Assembly (NCBI RefSeq): GCF_940670765.1
Contig: NZ_CALNVW010000031.1
Coordinates: 326,753-390,752, forward strand
DNA length: 64,000 bases
Direction: 5' to 3'
Origin: Streptomyces sp. A 4/2
Lineage (GTDB): Bacteria; Actinomycetota; Actinomycetes; Streptomycetales; Streptomycetaceae
In this document: piece after piece, positions 1 through 8,095 of the stretch
Layout: each line of letters starts with the position of its first letter
Numbering within the stretch: position 1 is the stretch's first letter
Translations under genes and position numbers: made by a program
Notes under the pieces: generated by a model
Databases searched by the model: none
The model's input: only the letters and a program-made list of their open reading frames with translations
What the model was told of the DNA's origin: nothing

Positions 1-71
1 AGCGGTCCCGTCCGCCGGTGATCGTCGGCCGTACGGTGGAGACCGCACGGCGCAGGAAGCGGAAGGGCTGA
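1..71 (+). CDS. C-terminal end of an upstream gene, probably a DUF948 protein (partial)
   Basis: An open frame runs in from the window edge and stops at TGA 69-71. The last 22 residues are basic and end in an Arg/Lys-rich tail (RRRKRKG). It lies 7 bases before the DUF6167 gene on the same strand. In Streptomyces the gene before the DUF6167-alaS pair usually encodes a small DUF948 membrane protein, and the basic tail fits such a protein. Too little is visible to prove the family, so the name rests on conserved gene order. Confidence 0.45.
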   Translation, partial: RSRPPVIVGRTVETARRRKRKG

Positions 72-78
72 CGCTGCA

Positions 79-390
79 ATGTTCCGCCGTACGTTCTGGT
101 TCGCCACGGGCGCCGCAGCCGGTGTCTGGGCGACCACCAAGGTCAATCGCAAGATCAAGCAGCTGAGCCCCGAGAGCCTCGCGGCGCAGGCCGCGAACAA
201 GGCCGTCGACGCGGGCCACCGGCTCAAGGACTTCGCCATCGACGTACGGGCCGGGATGGCCCAGCGCGAGGCGGAGCTGGGAGAGGCACTCGGCATCGAG
301 GCGCCGCCCGCCCCCGGACTTCCCGTGCAGCGTCACCTCGCTGCCATCGAATACACCAAGCATTCGCACAACCGGAATGAGGACCACTGA
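79..390 (+). CDS. DUF6167 family small protein
   Basis: 103 residues. An N-terminal hydrophobic patch (FRRTFWFATGAAAGVWATTK) could anchor the protein in the membrane, followed by a charged, probably helical body and a His-rich end. This protein is a constant neighbour upstream of alaS in streptomycetes and no function is established. A GGAAGGG ribosome site lies at 61-67. The stop overlaps the alaS start by one base (TGATG), so the two genes are very likely translationally coupled. The family call is from recall of the conserved locus and overall character. Confidence 0.75.
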   Translation: MFRRTFWFATGAAAGVWATTKVNRKIKQLSPESLAAQAANKAVDAGHRLKDFAIDVRAGMAQREAELGEALGIEAPPAPGLPVQRHLAAIEYTKHSHNRNEDH

Positions 391-3059
391 TGGAGTCGGC
401 CGAAATTCGCCGCCGCTGGCTGAGCTTCTTCGAGGAGCGCGGGCACACCGTCGTCCCTTCGGCGTCGCTCATCGCGGACGACCCGACTCTGCTGCTGGTC
501 CCCGCGGGCATGGTCCCGTTCAAGCCGTACTTCCTCGGCGAGGCCAAGCCCCCCGCCCCGCGCGCCACCAGCGTGCAGAAGTGTGTCCGTACCCCGGACA
601 TCGAAGAGGTCGGCAAGACCACCCGGCACGGCACGTTCTTCCAGATGTGCGGCAACTTCTCGTTCGGTGACTACTTCAAGGAAGGCGCCATCGCCTACGC
701 CTGGGAGCTGCTCACCAACTCCGTGGCCGACGGCGGGTACGGCCTGGACCCCGAGCGGCTGTGGATCACGGTCTACCTCGACGACGACGAGGCCGAGCAG
801 ATCTGGCGCGAGAAGATCGGCGTACCGGCCGAGCGCATCCAGCGGCTGGGCAAGAAGGACAACTTCTGGTCCATGGGCGTCCCCGGACCCTGTGGACCGT
901 GTTCCGAGATCAACTACGACCGCGGTCCGGAGTTCGGCGTCGAGGGCGGCCCCGCCGTCAACGACGAGCGCTACGTGGAGATCTGGAACCTGGTCTTCAT
1001 GCAGTTCGAGCGTGGTGCCGGGGACGGCAAGGAGGACTTCCCGATCCTCGGTGACCTGCCGTCCAGGAACATCGACACCGGCCTCGGCCTCGAACGCCTC
1101 GCCATGATCCTCCAGGGCGTGCGGAACCTGTACGAGATCGACACCTCGCAGGTCGTCATCGACAAGGCCACCGAGCTGACCGGCGTCCGGTACGGCACCG
1201 GCGAGGGTTCCGACGTCGCGCTGCGGGTCGTCACCGACCACATGCGTACGTCGGTGATGCTCATCGGTGACGGCGTCACCCCCGGCAACGAGGGCCGTGG
1301 CTACGTCCTGCGCCGCATCATGCGCCGCGCCATCCGCAACATGCGCCTGCTGGGCGCCTCGGGCCCGGTCGTCGCCGAGCTGGTCGACGTCGTGATCAAC
1401 GCCATGGGGCAGCAGTACCCGGAGCTGATCACCGACCGCAAGCGGATCGAGACCGTCGCCCTCGCCGAGGAGGCCGCCTTCGTCAAGACGCTGAAGGCCG
1501 GTACCAACATCCTCGACACCGCCGTCACCGAGACCAAGGCCGCGGGCGGTCAGGTGCTCGCCGGTGAGAAGGCCTTCCTGCTCCACGACACCTGGGGCTT
1601 CCCGATCGACCTCACCCTGGAGATGGCCGCCGAACAGGGCGTCTCCGTGGACGAGGCCGGGTTCCGCCGGCTGATGAAGGAACAGCGCGAGCGCGCCAAG
1701 GCCGACGCCAGGGCCAAGAAGACCGGTCACGCCGATCTCTCCGCCTACCGTGAGGTCGCCGACCGCGCCGGTTCCACCGAGTTCACCGGATACACCGCCA
1801 CCGAGGGCGAGTCGACCGTCGTCGGTCTGCTCGTCGACGGTGTGCCCTCGCCCGCTGCCACCGAGGGCGACGAGGTCGAGATCGTTCTCGACCGGACCCC
1901 CTTCTACGCCGAGGGCGGCGGCCAGCTCGCCGACACCGGCCGGATCAGGCTCGACTCGGGCGCCGTGGTCGAGGTCCGTGACGTCCAGCAGCCGGTCCCC
2001 GGCGTCTCCGTGCACAAGGGCTCGGTCCAGGTCGGCGAGGTGACGCTCGGCGCCGCCGCCCACGTCGCCATCGACCTGCGCCGCCGCCGGGCCATCGCCC
2101 GCGCCCACAGCGCCACCCACCTCACGCACCAGGCGCTGCGTGACGCCCTCGGCCCGACGGCCGCCCAGGCCGGTTCGGAGAACTCGCCGGGCCGCTTCCG
2201 CTTCGACTTCGGTTCGCCCAACGCCGTTCCCGGCACGGTGCTCACCGACGTCGAGCACAAGATCAACGACGTTCTCGCCCGTGAACTGGACGTCCAGGCC
2301 GAGGTCATGTCCATCGACGAGGCCAAGAAGCAGGGTGCCATCGCCGAGTTCGGTGAGAAGTACGGCGAGCGGGTGCGAGTCGTCACCATCGGCGACTTCT
2401 CCAAGGAGCTGTGCGGCGGTACGCACGTCCACAACACCGCCCAGCTGGGTCTGGTGAAGCTGCTCGGCGAGTCGTCGATCGGCTCCGGGGTACGCCGTAT
2501 CGAGGCCCTGGTCGGGGTCGACGCGTACCAGTTCCTGGCCAGGGAGCACATGGTCGTCGCTCAGCTCCAGGAGCTGGTCAAGGGCCGTTCCGAGGAGCTC
2601 CCGGAGAGGATCTCGGGCATGCTCGCCAAGCTCAAGGACGCCGAGAAGGAGATCGAGAAGTTCCGCGCGGAGAAGGTCCTCCAGGCCGCCGCCGGGCTCG
2701 CCGCGGGTGCCAAGGACGTACGCGGCGTGGCCGTCGTGACCGGTCAGGTTCCTGACGGCACGGGCGCCGACGACCTGCGCAGGCTCGTCCTGGACGTCCG
2801 GGGCCGCATCCCGGGCGACCGTCCGGCCGTGGTCGCCCTCTTCACCACGGCAAACGGCCGACCGCTGACGGTCATCGCCACCAACGAGGCCGCCCGCGAA
2901 CGCGGTCTCAAGGCCGGTGAGCTGGTCCGTACGGCTGCCAAGACCCTCGGCGGCGGCGGTGGCGGCAAGCCGGACGTCGCGCAGGGCGGCGGCCAGGACC
3001 CGGACGCCATCGGTGACGCCGTGGCCGCCGTCGAGCGCCTCGTCGGCGAAACGGCCTGA
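390..3059 (+). CDS. alaS: alanine--tRNA ligase
   Basis: 889 residues, full length for bacterial AlaRS. It charges tRNA-Ala in the cytoplasm. The class II catalytic core occupies about residues 1-440, with an N-terminal motif typical of the family (RRRWLSFFEERGHTVVPSAS). The editing domain carries HSATH near residue 573 and CGGTH near residue 675, which supply the zinc ligands. A Lys/Glu-rich coiled coil follows, then a C-terminal DHHA1 domain with a Gly-rich stretch before PDVAQGGG. The ATG overlaps the preceding stop. ruvX follows after 5 bases, so they share a transcript. Confidence 0.97.
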   Translation: MESAEIRRRWLSFFEERGHTVVPSASLIADDPTLLLVPAGMVPFKPYFLGEAKPPAPRATSVQKCVRTPDIEEVGKTTRHGTFFQMCGNFSFGDYFKEGAIAYAWELLTNSVADGGYGLDPERLWITVYLDDDEAEQIWREKIGVPAERIQRLGKKDNFWSMGVPGPCGPCSEINYDRGPEFGVEGGPAVNDERYVEIWNLVFMQFERGAGDGKEDFPILGDLPSRNIDTGLGLERLAMILQGVRNLYEIDTSQVVIDKATELTGVRYGTGEGSDVALRVVTDHMRTSVMLIGDGVTPGNEGRGYVLRRIMRRAIRNMRLLGASGPVVAELVDVVINAMGQQYPELITDRKRIETVALAEEAAFVKTLKAGTNILDTAVTETKAAGGQVLAGEKAFLLHDTWGFPIDLTLEMAAEQGVSVDEAGFRRLMKEQRERAKADARAKKTGHADLSAYREVADRAGSTEFTGYTATEGESTVVGLLVDGVPSPAATEGDEVEIVLDRTPFYAEGGGQLADTGRIRLDSGAVVEVRDVQQPVPGVSVHKGSVQVGEVTLGAAAHVAIDLRRRRAIARAHSATHLTHQALRDALGPTAAQAGSENSPGRFRFDFGSPNAVPGTVLTDVEHKINDVLARELDVQAEVMSIDEAKKQGAIAEFGEKYGERVRVVTIGDFSKELCGGTHVHNTAQLGLVKLLGESSIGSGVRRIEALVGVDAYQFLAREHMVVAQLQELVKGRSEELPERISGMLAKLKDAEKEIEKFRAEKVLQAAAGLAAGAKDVRGVAVVTGQVPDGTGADDLRRLVLDVRGRIPGDRPAVVALFTTANGRPLTVIATNEAARERGLKAGELVRTAAKTLGGGGGGKPDVAQGGGQDPDAIGDAVAAVERLVGETA

Positions 3060-3064
3060 CCGCC

Positions 3065-3529
3065 GTGCGCAGAGGCCGCCGACTGGCGATCGACGTGGGG
3101 GACGCCCGGATCGGGGTCGCCTCGTGCGACCCCGACGGGGTGCTGGCCACGCCGGTGGAGACCGTGCCGGGACGTGATGTCCCGGCCGCCCACCGGCGGT
3201 TGAAGCAGCTGACCGGCGAGTACGAGCCGATCGAGGTGGTCGTCGGCCTCCCTCGCTCCCTCAACGGGGGCGAGGGCCCGGCAGCGGCCAAGGTCCGGGT
3301 GTTCGCCCAGGAACTCGCCCGTGGTATCGCTCCCGTTCCGGTGCGGTTGATCGACGAGAGAATGACCACGGTGACGGCCGGCCAGAGTTTGCGCGCATCC
3401 GGCGTAAAGTCCAAAAAGGGTCGTTCTGTTATCGACCAGGCTGCGGCTGTCGTCATCCTCCAGAATGCACTTGAGTCCGAACGGGCGTCGGGGGCAGCTC
3501 CGGGCGAGGGCGTCGAAGTGGTTGTCTGA
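3065..3529 (+). CDS. ruvX: RuvX/YqgF family putative Holliday junction resolvase (pre-16S rRNA nuclease)
   Basis: 154 residues with an RNase H-like fold. DVGDARIGVA near the N-terminus holds the first catalytic Asp, GLPRSL marks the central strand, DERMTT the next acidic site, and SVIDQAAA the last Asp helix. YqgF proteins process 16S rRNA ends in E. coli and are also annotated as Holliday junction resolvases; which role dominates here cannot be told. GTG start, 5 bases after alaS. This alaS-ruvX-mltG-aroE order is conserved in actinobacteria. Confidence 0.93.
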   Translation: MRRGRRLAIDVGDARIGVASCDPDGVLATPVETVPGRDVPAAHRRLKQLTGEYEPIEVVVGLPRSLNGGEGPAAAKVRVFAQELARGIAPVPVRLIDERMTTVTAGQSLRASGVKSKKGRSVIDQAAAVVILQNALESERASGAAPGEGVEVVV

Positions 3530-3629
3530 TCGCGATACGGTAACGTCCGCGCCATGCGGCGGGTTTCGAACAGCTGCCGCACAGTAAAAGAGGCGGACCG
3601 TCCGGAGGCCTCGCGGCTCTAGGGGACCG

Positions 3630-5447
3630 ATGACTGAGTATGGCCGGGGCGCAGGCTCCGAACCGTGGCATCCCGAGGACCCGTTGTACGGGGACCAGGG
3701 ATGGGGAGGTCAGCAGGACGTCTCAGGTCAGCCGGCTTACGACGGGCAGCAGCAGTACCACCAGGGACAGCAGCAGTACGACCAGTACGGCAACCCGGTG
3801 TACAGCCAGCCGCAGGACCCCTACCAGCAGCAGTACCAGCAGGGTCAGTACCCGCAGGGGCAGCCGCAGCAGGTGCAGCCGCAGCACGGGCAGTACCAGC
3901 AGGGCCCGGATCAGTTCGGTCAGCAGCAGAACCAGTACGGACAGAACCAGTACGGGCAGAACCAGCAGCAGTACCCGCAGGACCCGTACCAGCAGCAGGC
4001 CCAGCCGCCGTACGACGGCGGCTGGGACAGCGGTCAGCAGTCCGGCCTGCCGTACGGTGTGGATCCCTCGGCCCCGTACGGCGGCCAGCCCACGCACTAC
4101 GGTGGCGAGAACCCCGACTACTACCCGACGCCCGACGCCTACCCGCCGCCGCAGCCTCCCGGGCAGCGCGAGGAGTGGCAGCAGCCCCCGGCGCCCGTGG
4201 AACCCGAGCCGGAGGCCGAGGCCGAGCCCGAGCCGGAGACGCATCCTTTCTTCACCGGTGAGGAAAGCTCCCTCGGGCCGGACGACCAGGACGAGTACGA
4301 CGACGATCCGGCCGAGACCCGTCAGGACACCCGCGACCGCCGGGGAAAGTCCAAGAAACCGAAGCGCCGCAGCGGCTGTGCCTGCTTCGTGGTGTCCGCG
4401 GTCCTGGTCGGCGGCCTCGGCGGCGTGGGCTACTTTGCCTACAGCTTCTACCAGTCCCGGTACGCGCCGCTGCCCGACTACGAAGGCACCGGCACCTCAC
4501 CGATCCAGGTCGAGGTTCCCCGGGGCACCGGCACCGGTGGGATCGGCCGTCTCCTGAAGGAGAAGGGCGTCGTCAAGAGCGTCGACGCGTTCGTCGACGC
4601 GACGCACAAGAACCCGAAGGCCAAAGTCCTCCAGGCCGGCGTCTACTCCCTGAACCAGCACATGTCCGCGGCGAACGCGGTCATGGCGATGGTGGACAGC
4701 AAGAACCTCAACGTGCTCATCGTCCCGCCCGGTACCCGGGACAAGCAGGTCTACTCGGCGATCGACGCGAAGCTCAAACTGAAGGCGGGAACCACCGAGG
4801 GGATCGCCAAGGACAAGGCCGACCAGCTGGGCCTGCCGAGCTGGGCCAAGGGACACAAGGAGCTCAAGGACCCGCTGGAAGGATTCCTCTACCCGGCGAG
4901 CTATCCGGTCGGTGACGGGATGAAGCCGGAAGACATCTTGAAGAAGATGGTCGCCCAGGCGGACGAGGCGTACAGCAAACAGGACCTCGCGGGGGCGGCT
5001 CACAAGCTGGGCCTGGAGAACGAGTTCCAGGTCATCACCGTGGCCAGCCTCGTCCAGGCCGAAGGCAAGTACAAGAACGACTTCGACAAGGTGGCACGCG
5101 TCGTCTACAACCGGTTGAAGTCGAACAACACGGAGACGGCCGGGCGGCTCGAATTCGACTCCACGATCAATTACATGCGTAAACAGAGCACACTCGACGT
5201 CGGGAGTGTGGACGCGCTCAGGAAGATCAAGGACCCGTACAACACCTACGACATAAAGGGTCTGCCGCCCGGCCCCATCGGCAATCCGGGCACCGACGCC
5301 CTGCACTCGGCGATGAATCCCGCTTCCGGTCCCTGGTACTACTTCGTTTCGGTGACGGAGGACAAGACGGTGTTCGCGGCGACCAACGCGGAGCAGAACC
5401 GCAACCGCGAAAAGTATCAGAAGCAACAGGAGCAGTCGGGCCAGTGA
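3630..5447 (+). CDS. mltG: endolytic murein transglycosylase MltG with long Q/Y-rich cytoplasmic tail
   Basis: 605 residues, far longer than the roughly 340 of E. coli MltG. The extra length is an N-terminal region (about residues 20-240) rich in Gln, Tyr, Pro and Gly with repeated QQYQQG-like units, then an acidic and a basic segment. One membrane helix lies at about 250-275 (FVVSAVLVGGLGGVGYFAYS). The extracellular YceG domain follows, with the catalytic Glu near residue 478 in VQAEGKY and the conserved GLPPGPIGNPG. MltG cleaves nascent peptidoglycan and helps set glycan length. Its GTGA junction with aroE implies coupling. Confidence 0.95.
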   Translation: MTEYGRGAGSEPWHPEDPLYGDQGWGGQQDVSGQPAYDGQQQYHQGQQQYDQYGNPVYSQPQDPYQQQYQQGQYPQGQPQQVQPQHGQYQQGPDQFGQQQNQYGQNQYGQNQQQYPQDPYQQQAQPPYDGGWDSGQQSGLPYGVDPSAPYGGQPTHYGGENPDYYPTPDAYPPPQPPGQREEWQQPPAPVEPEPEAEAEPEPETHPFFTGEESSLGPDDQDEYDDDPAETRQDTRDRRGKSKKPKRRSGCACFVVSAVLVGGLGGVGYFAYSFYQSRYAPLPDYEGTGTSPIQVEVPRGTGTGGIGRLLKEKGVVKSVDAFVDATHKNPKAKVLQAGVYSLNQHMSAANAVMAMVDSKNLNVLIVPPGTRDKQVYSAIDAKLKLKAGTTEGIAKDKADQLGLPSWAKGHKELKDPLEGFLYPASYPVGDGMKPEDILKKMVAQADEAYSKQDLAGAAHKLGLENEFQVITVASLVQAEGKYKNDFDKVARVVYNRLKSNNTETAGRLEFDSTINYMRKQSTLDVGSVDALRKIKDPYNTYDIKGLPPGPIGNPGTDALHSAMNPASGPWYYFVSVTEDKTVFAATNAEQNRNREKYQKQQEQSGQ

Positions 5448-6271
5448 CCTCAGGAAAGCGGGCGGCCGTCCTCGGCTCGCCCATCGCGCACTCGCTGTCC
5501 CCGGTGCTGCACCGCGCCGCATACCGTGAACTCGGCCTGGACGACTGGTCGTACGACCGTTTCGAGGTGGACGAGGTGGCGCTCCCCGGGTTCGTCGCGG
5601 ACCTCGACGCGTCCTGGGCCGGACTCTCGCTGACGATGCCGCTCAAGCGCGCGATCATCCCGCTGCTCGACGAGGTGAGCGCGGCGGCGGCCTCGGTCGA
5701 GGCGGTCAACACGGTCGTGCTCACCGATGACGGCCGCAGGCGCGGCGACAACACCGACATCCCCGGAATGGTCGCCGCGCTGCGCGAGCGCGGGGTGGAG
5801 AAGACCGGATCGGCGGCTGTCCTCGGCGCCGGCGCCACCGCCTCCTCCGCGCTGGCCGCCCTGTCCACCATCTGTACGGGACGGGTCACCGCCTATGTGC
5901 GCAGCGCCGCCCGCGCCGCCGAGATGCGCGGCTGGGGCGAGCGGCTGGGTGTCGACGTGCACACCGCGGACTGGAGCGAAGCATCCCGCGCCTTCGAGGA
6001 GCCGCTGATCGTCGCGACCACCCCGGCCGGTGCCACCGACGCGCTGGCGGAGGCGGTCCCGGACGCGCCGGGGACCCTCTTCGACGTGCTGTACGAGCCG
6101 TGGCCGACGGCCCTCGCCGCTGCCTGGGCGACCCGTGGTGGCGCCGTGGTCGGCGGTCTCGACCTCCTGGTGCACCAGGCGGTGCTCCAGGTCGAGCAGA
6201 TGACGGGCCGGGCTCCCGCCCCGCTGTCCGCGATGCGGAAGGCAGGGGAACAGGCGCTCGGCGCACGCTGA
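5444..6271 (+). CDS. aroE: shikimate dehydrogenase
   Basis: 275 residues. It catalyses NADPH-dependent reduction of 3-dehydroshikimate to shikimate. Visible are the substrate-binding SPIAHSLSP near the N-terminus, the TMPLKRA motif with the catalytic Lys, DNTDIPGM with the catalytic Asp, and a Rossmann GAGATASSAL loop. The GTG start at 5444 overlaps the mltG stop (GTGA). The other shikimate genes lie 640 bases downstream, separated by a small minus-strand gene. Confidence 0.93.
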   Translation: MTSGKRAAVLGSPIAHSLSPVLHRAAYRELGLDDWSYDRFEVDEVALPGFVADLDASWAGLSLTMPLKRAIIPLLDEVSAAAASVEAVNTVVLTDDGRRRGDNTDIPGMVAALRERGVEKTGSAAVLGAGATASSALAALSTICTGRVTAYVRSAARAAEMRGWGERLGVDVHTADWSEASRAFEEPLIVATTPAGATDALAEAVPDAPGTLFDVLYEPWPTALAAAWATRGGAVVGGLDLLVHQAVLQVEQMTGRAPAPLSAMRKAGEQALGAR

Positions 6272-6293
6272 GCGGGCCCCCGCGCGGGCGAGG

Positions 6294-6665
6294 TCAGACG
6301 CTCCGGCGGAGACCGATCACGGTGTCCGCCGCGTAGTCCTGGGTCCAGCTGCGGCCGGTGTCCGACTTCCAGGTGACCTGCACACTGTCGCCCAGGACCC
6401 GGACCCGGTCCACCGTCATGGAGCGGTCACTGTCCCGGACGTCACCGCGCTGCAGCTCCCGTGCCTCTACGGTGACGTGTTCGGCGGGCCGCACGCGCTC
6501 CGCCTCGTCGGCGGCGCGGACCAGGGCGGCGGCCAACTCCCTTGCCCGGCCCGGGGAACAGAGCACCGCGGCCCCCTGGTCGGCCGCCGGCCGCACGGCC
6601 AGCCGTACCCCGGCCGGGCCGGTCTCCAGCGCCACGCGGGCGCCGCCGTCGAGCTCCAGTTCCAT
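6294..6665 (-). CDS. small hypothetical protein
   Basis: 123 residues starting MELELDGGARVALE; I do not recognise a family. Alternating charged and hydrophobic strands and the end segment VQVTWKSDTGRSWTQDYAADTVIGL suggest a small beta-rich soluble domain. The start is set by a good GGGAGAG ribosome site in front of the ATG; a longer frame exists upstream but lacks one. It is convergent with aroE (22 bases apart) and divergent from aroC. Codon use looks native. Homologues likely exist at the same place in other streptomycetes, but I cannot test that here. Confidence 0.7.
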   Translation of the reverse strand: MELELDGGARVALETGPAGVRLAVRPAADQGAAVLCSPGRARELAAALVRAADEAERVRPAEHVTVEARELQRGDVRDSDRSMTVDRVRVLGDSVQVTWKSDTGRSWTQDYAADTVIGLRRSV

Positions 6666-6910
6666 TGCTCTCTCCCAGAGTCTTCCGTCCGGATCGGGCG
6701 AAGGGCTCTCGGCCGGTCCGGTGGGACCGCCGTCGGGTCCGCCCGTCAGAATTGCAGCACACGGCACCGCCCGGTGGCGCCCGCAGGAGTCCGTCAGCTG
6801 GGACCCCTGACCGGACGGCCGCCCTTCCGTGGGAGGATCGGGGGAGGCGGGCCAGGGCCGCGCACCCGGCCGCGCCGTCGTAGATCGAGGCGCGAGCATG
6901 AGGAGCACCG

Positions 6911-8095
6911 TTGAGCAGGTTGCGTTGGCTGACCGCGGGGGAGTCGCACGGCCCCGCACTGGTGGCGACGCTGGAGGGCCTTCCCGCCGGTGTCCCGATC
7001 ACGACGGACATGGTGGCTGACGCGCTCGCCCGGCGGCGGCTCGGCTACGGCCGCGGCGCCCGGATGAAGTTCGAGAGGGACGAAGTCACCTTCCTCGGCG
7101 GGGTTCGGCACGGCCTCACCATGGGCGGCCCGGTGGCCGTCATGGTCGGCAACACCGAGTGGCCCAAGTGGGAGCAGGTCATGTCGGCCGACCCGGTCGA
7201 CCCCGAGGAACTGGCCAAGCTGGCCCGTAACGCCCCGCTGACCCGCCCGCGCCCCGGCCACGCCGACCTCGCGGGCATGCAGAAGTACGCACTGGACGAG
7301 GCCCGGCCGATCCTGGAGCGCGCCAGCGCCCGGGAGACCGCGGCCCGCGTCGCGCTGGGCGCGGTGGCCCGCTCGTACCTCAAGGAGACCACCGGGATCG
7401 AGATCGTCTCGCACGTCGTGGAGCTGGCCTCGGCGAAGGCGCCGTACGGTGTCGTCCCGGTCCCCGCCGACGAGGCGAAGCTGGACGAGGACCCGGTGCG
7501 CTGCCTGGACGCGGACGCGTCGAAGGCGATGGTCGCCGAGATCGACCAGGCCCACAAGGACGGCGACACCCTCGGCGGTGTGGTCGAGGTACTGGCCTAC
7601 CACGTGCCGGTCGGACTCGGTTCGCACGTGCACTGGGACCGCAGGCTCGACGCCAGGCTGGCCGCCGCGCTGATGGGAATCCAGGCCATCAAGGGCGTCG
7701 AGGTCGGCGACGGCTTCGACCTCGCCCGGGTGCCGGGATCGAAGGCGCACGACGAGATCGTGCCGACCGAGAACGGCGTCCGCCGTACCTCGGGCCGCTC
7801 CGGTGGCACCGAGGGCGGTATGTCCACCGGTGAACTGCTGCGCGTCCGGGCCGCGATGAAGCCGATCGCGACCGTTCCGCGCGCGCTCGCCACCATCGAC
7901 GTGGCCACCGGAGAGGTCGCCGCCGCCCACCACCAGCGCTCCGACGTCTGTGCCGTTCCGGCCGCGGGCATCGTGGCCGAGGCCATGGTCGCGCTGACCC
8001 TGGCGGACGCGGTCGCGGAGAAGTTCGGCGGCGACAGCGTGGGCGAGACCCGCCGCAACGTCCAGTCGTTCCTCGACAACCTCCAGATCCGATGA
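6911..8095 (+). CDS. aroC: chorismate synthase
   Basis: 394 residues, normal length. It converts 5-enolpyruvylshikimate 3-phosphate to chorismate using reduced FMN. The start MSRLRWLTAGESHG uses TTG with AGGAG at 6901-6905. Signature motifs are GRGARMKFERDEV, RPGHADLAG, and RSGGTEGGMSTGE, which form the FMN and substrate site. The stop overlaps the aroK start (ATGA), the first link in an aroC-aroK/aroB-aroQ chain of overlapping genes. Confidence 0.97.
   Translation: MSRLRWLTAGESHGPALVATLEGLPAGVPITTDMVADALARRRLGYGRGARMKFERDEVTFLGGVRHGLTMGGPVAVMVGNTEWPKWEQVMSADPVDPEELAKLARNAPLTRPRPGHADLAGMQKYALDEARPILERASARETAARVALGAVARSYLKETTGIEIVSHVVELASAKAPYGVVPVPADEAKLDEDPVRCLDADASKAMVAEIDQAHKDGDTLGGVVEVLAYHVPVGLGSHVHWDRRLDARLAAALMGIQAIKGVEVGDGFDLARVPGSKAHDEIVPTENGVRRTSGRSGGTEGGMSTGELLRVRAAMKPIATVPRALATIDVATGEVAAAHHQRSDVCAVPAAGIVAEAMVALTLADAVAEKFGGDSVGETRRNVQSFLDNLQIR

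Noticed and set aside
333..2549. Long minus-strand open frame opposite alaS (738 codons)
   Set aside because: It is antisense to a clear essential gene, has low-complexity Gly/Asp/Val composition, and exists because third-position GC removes stops.
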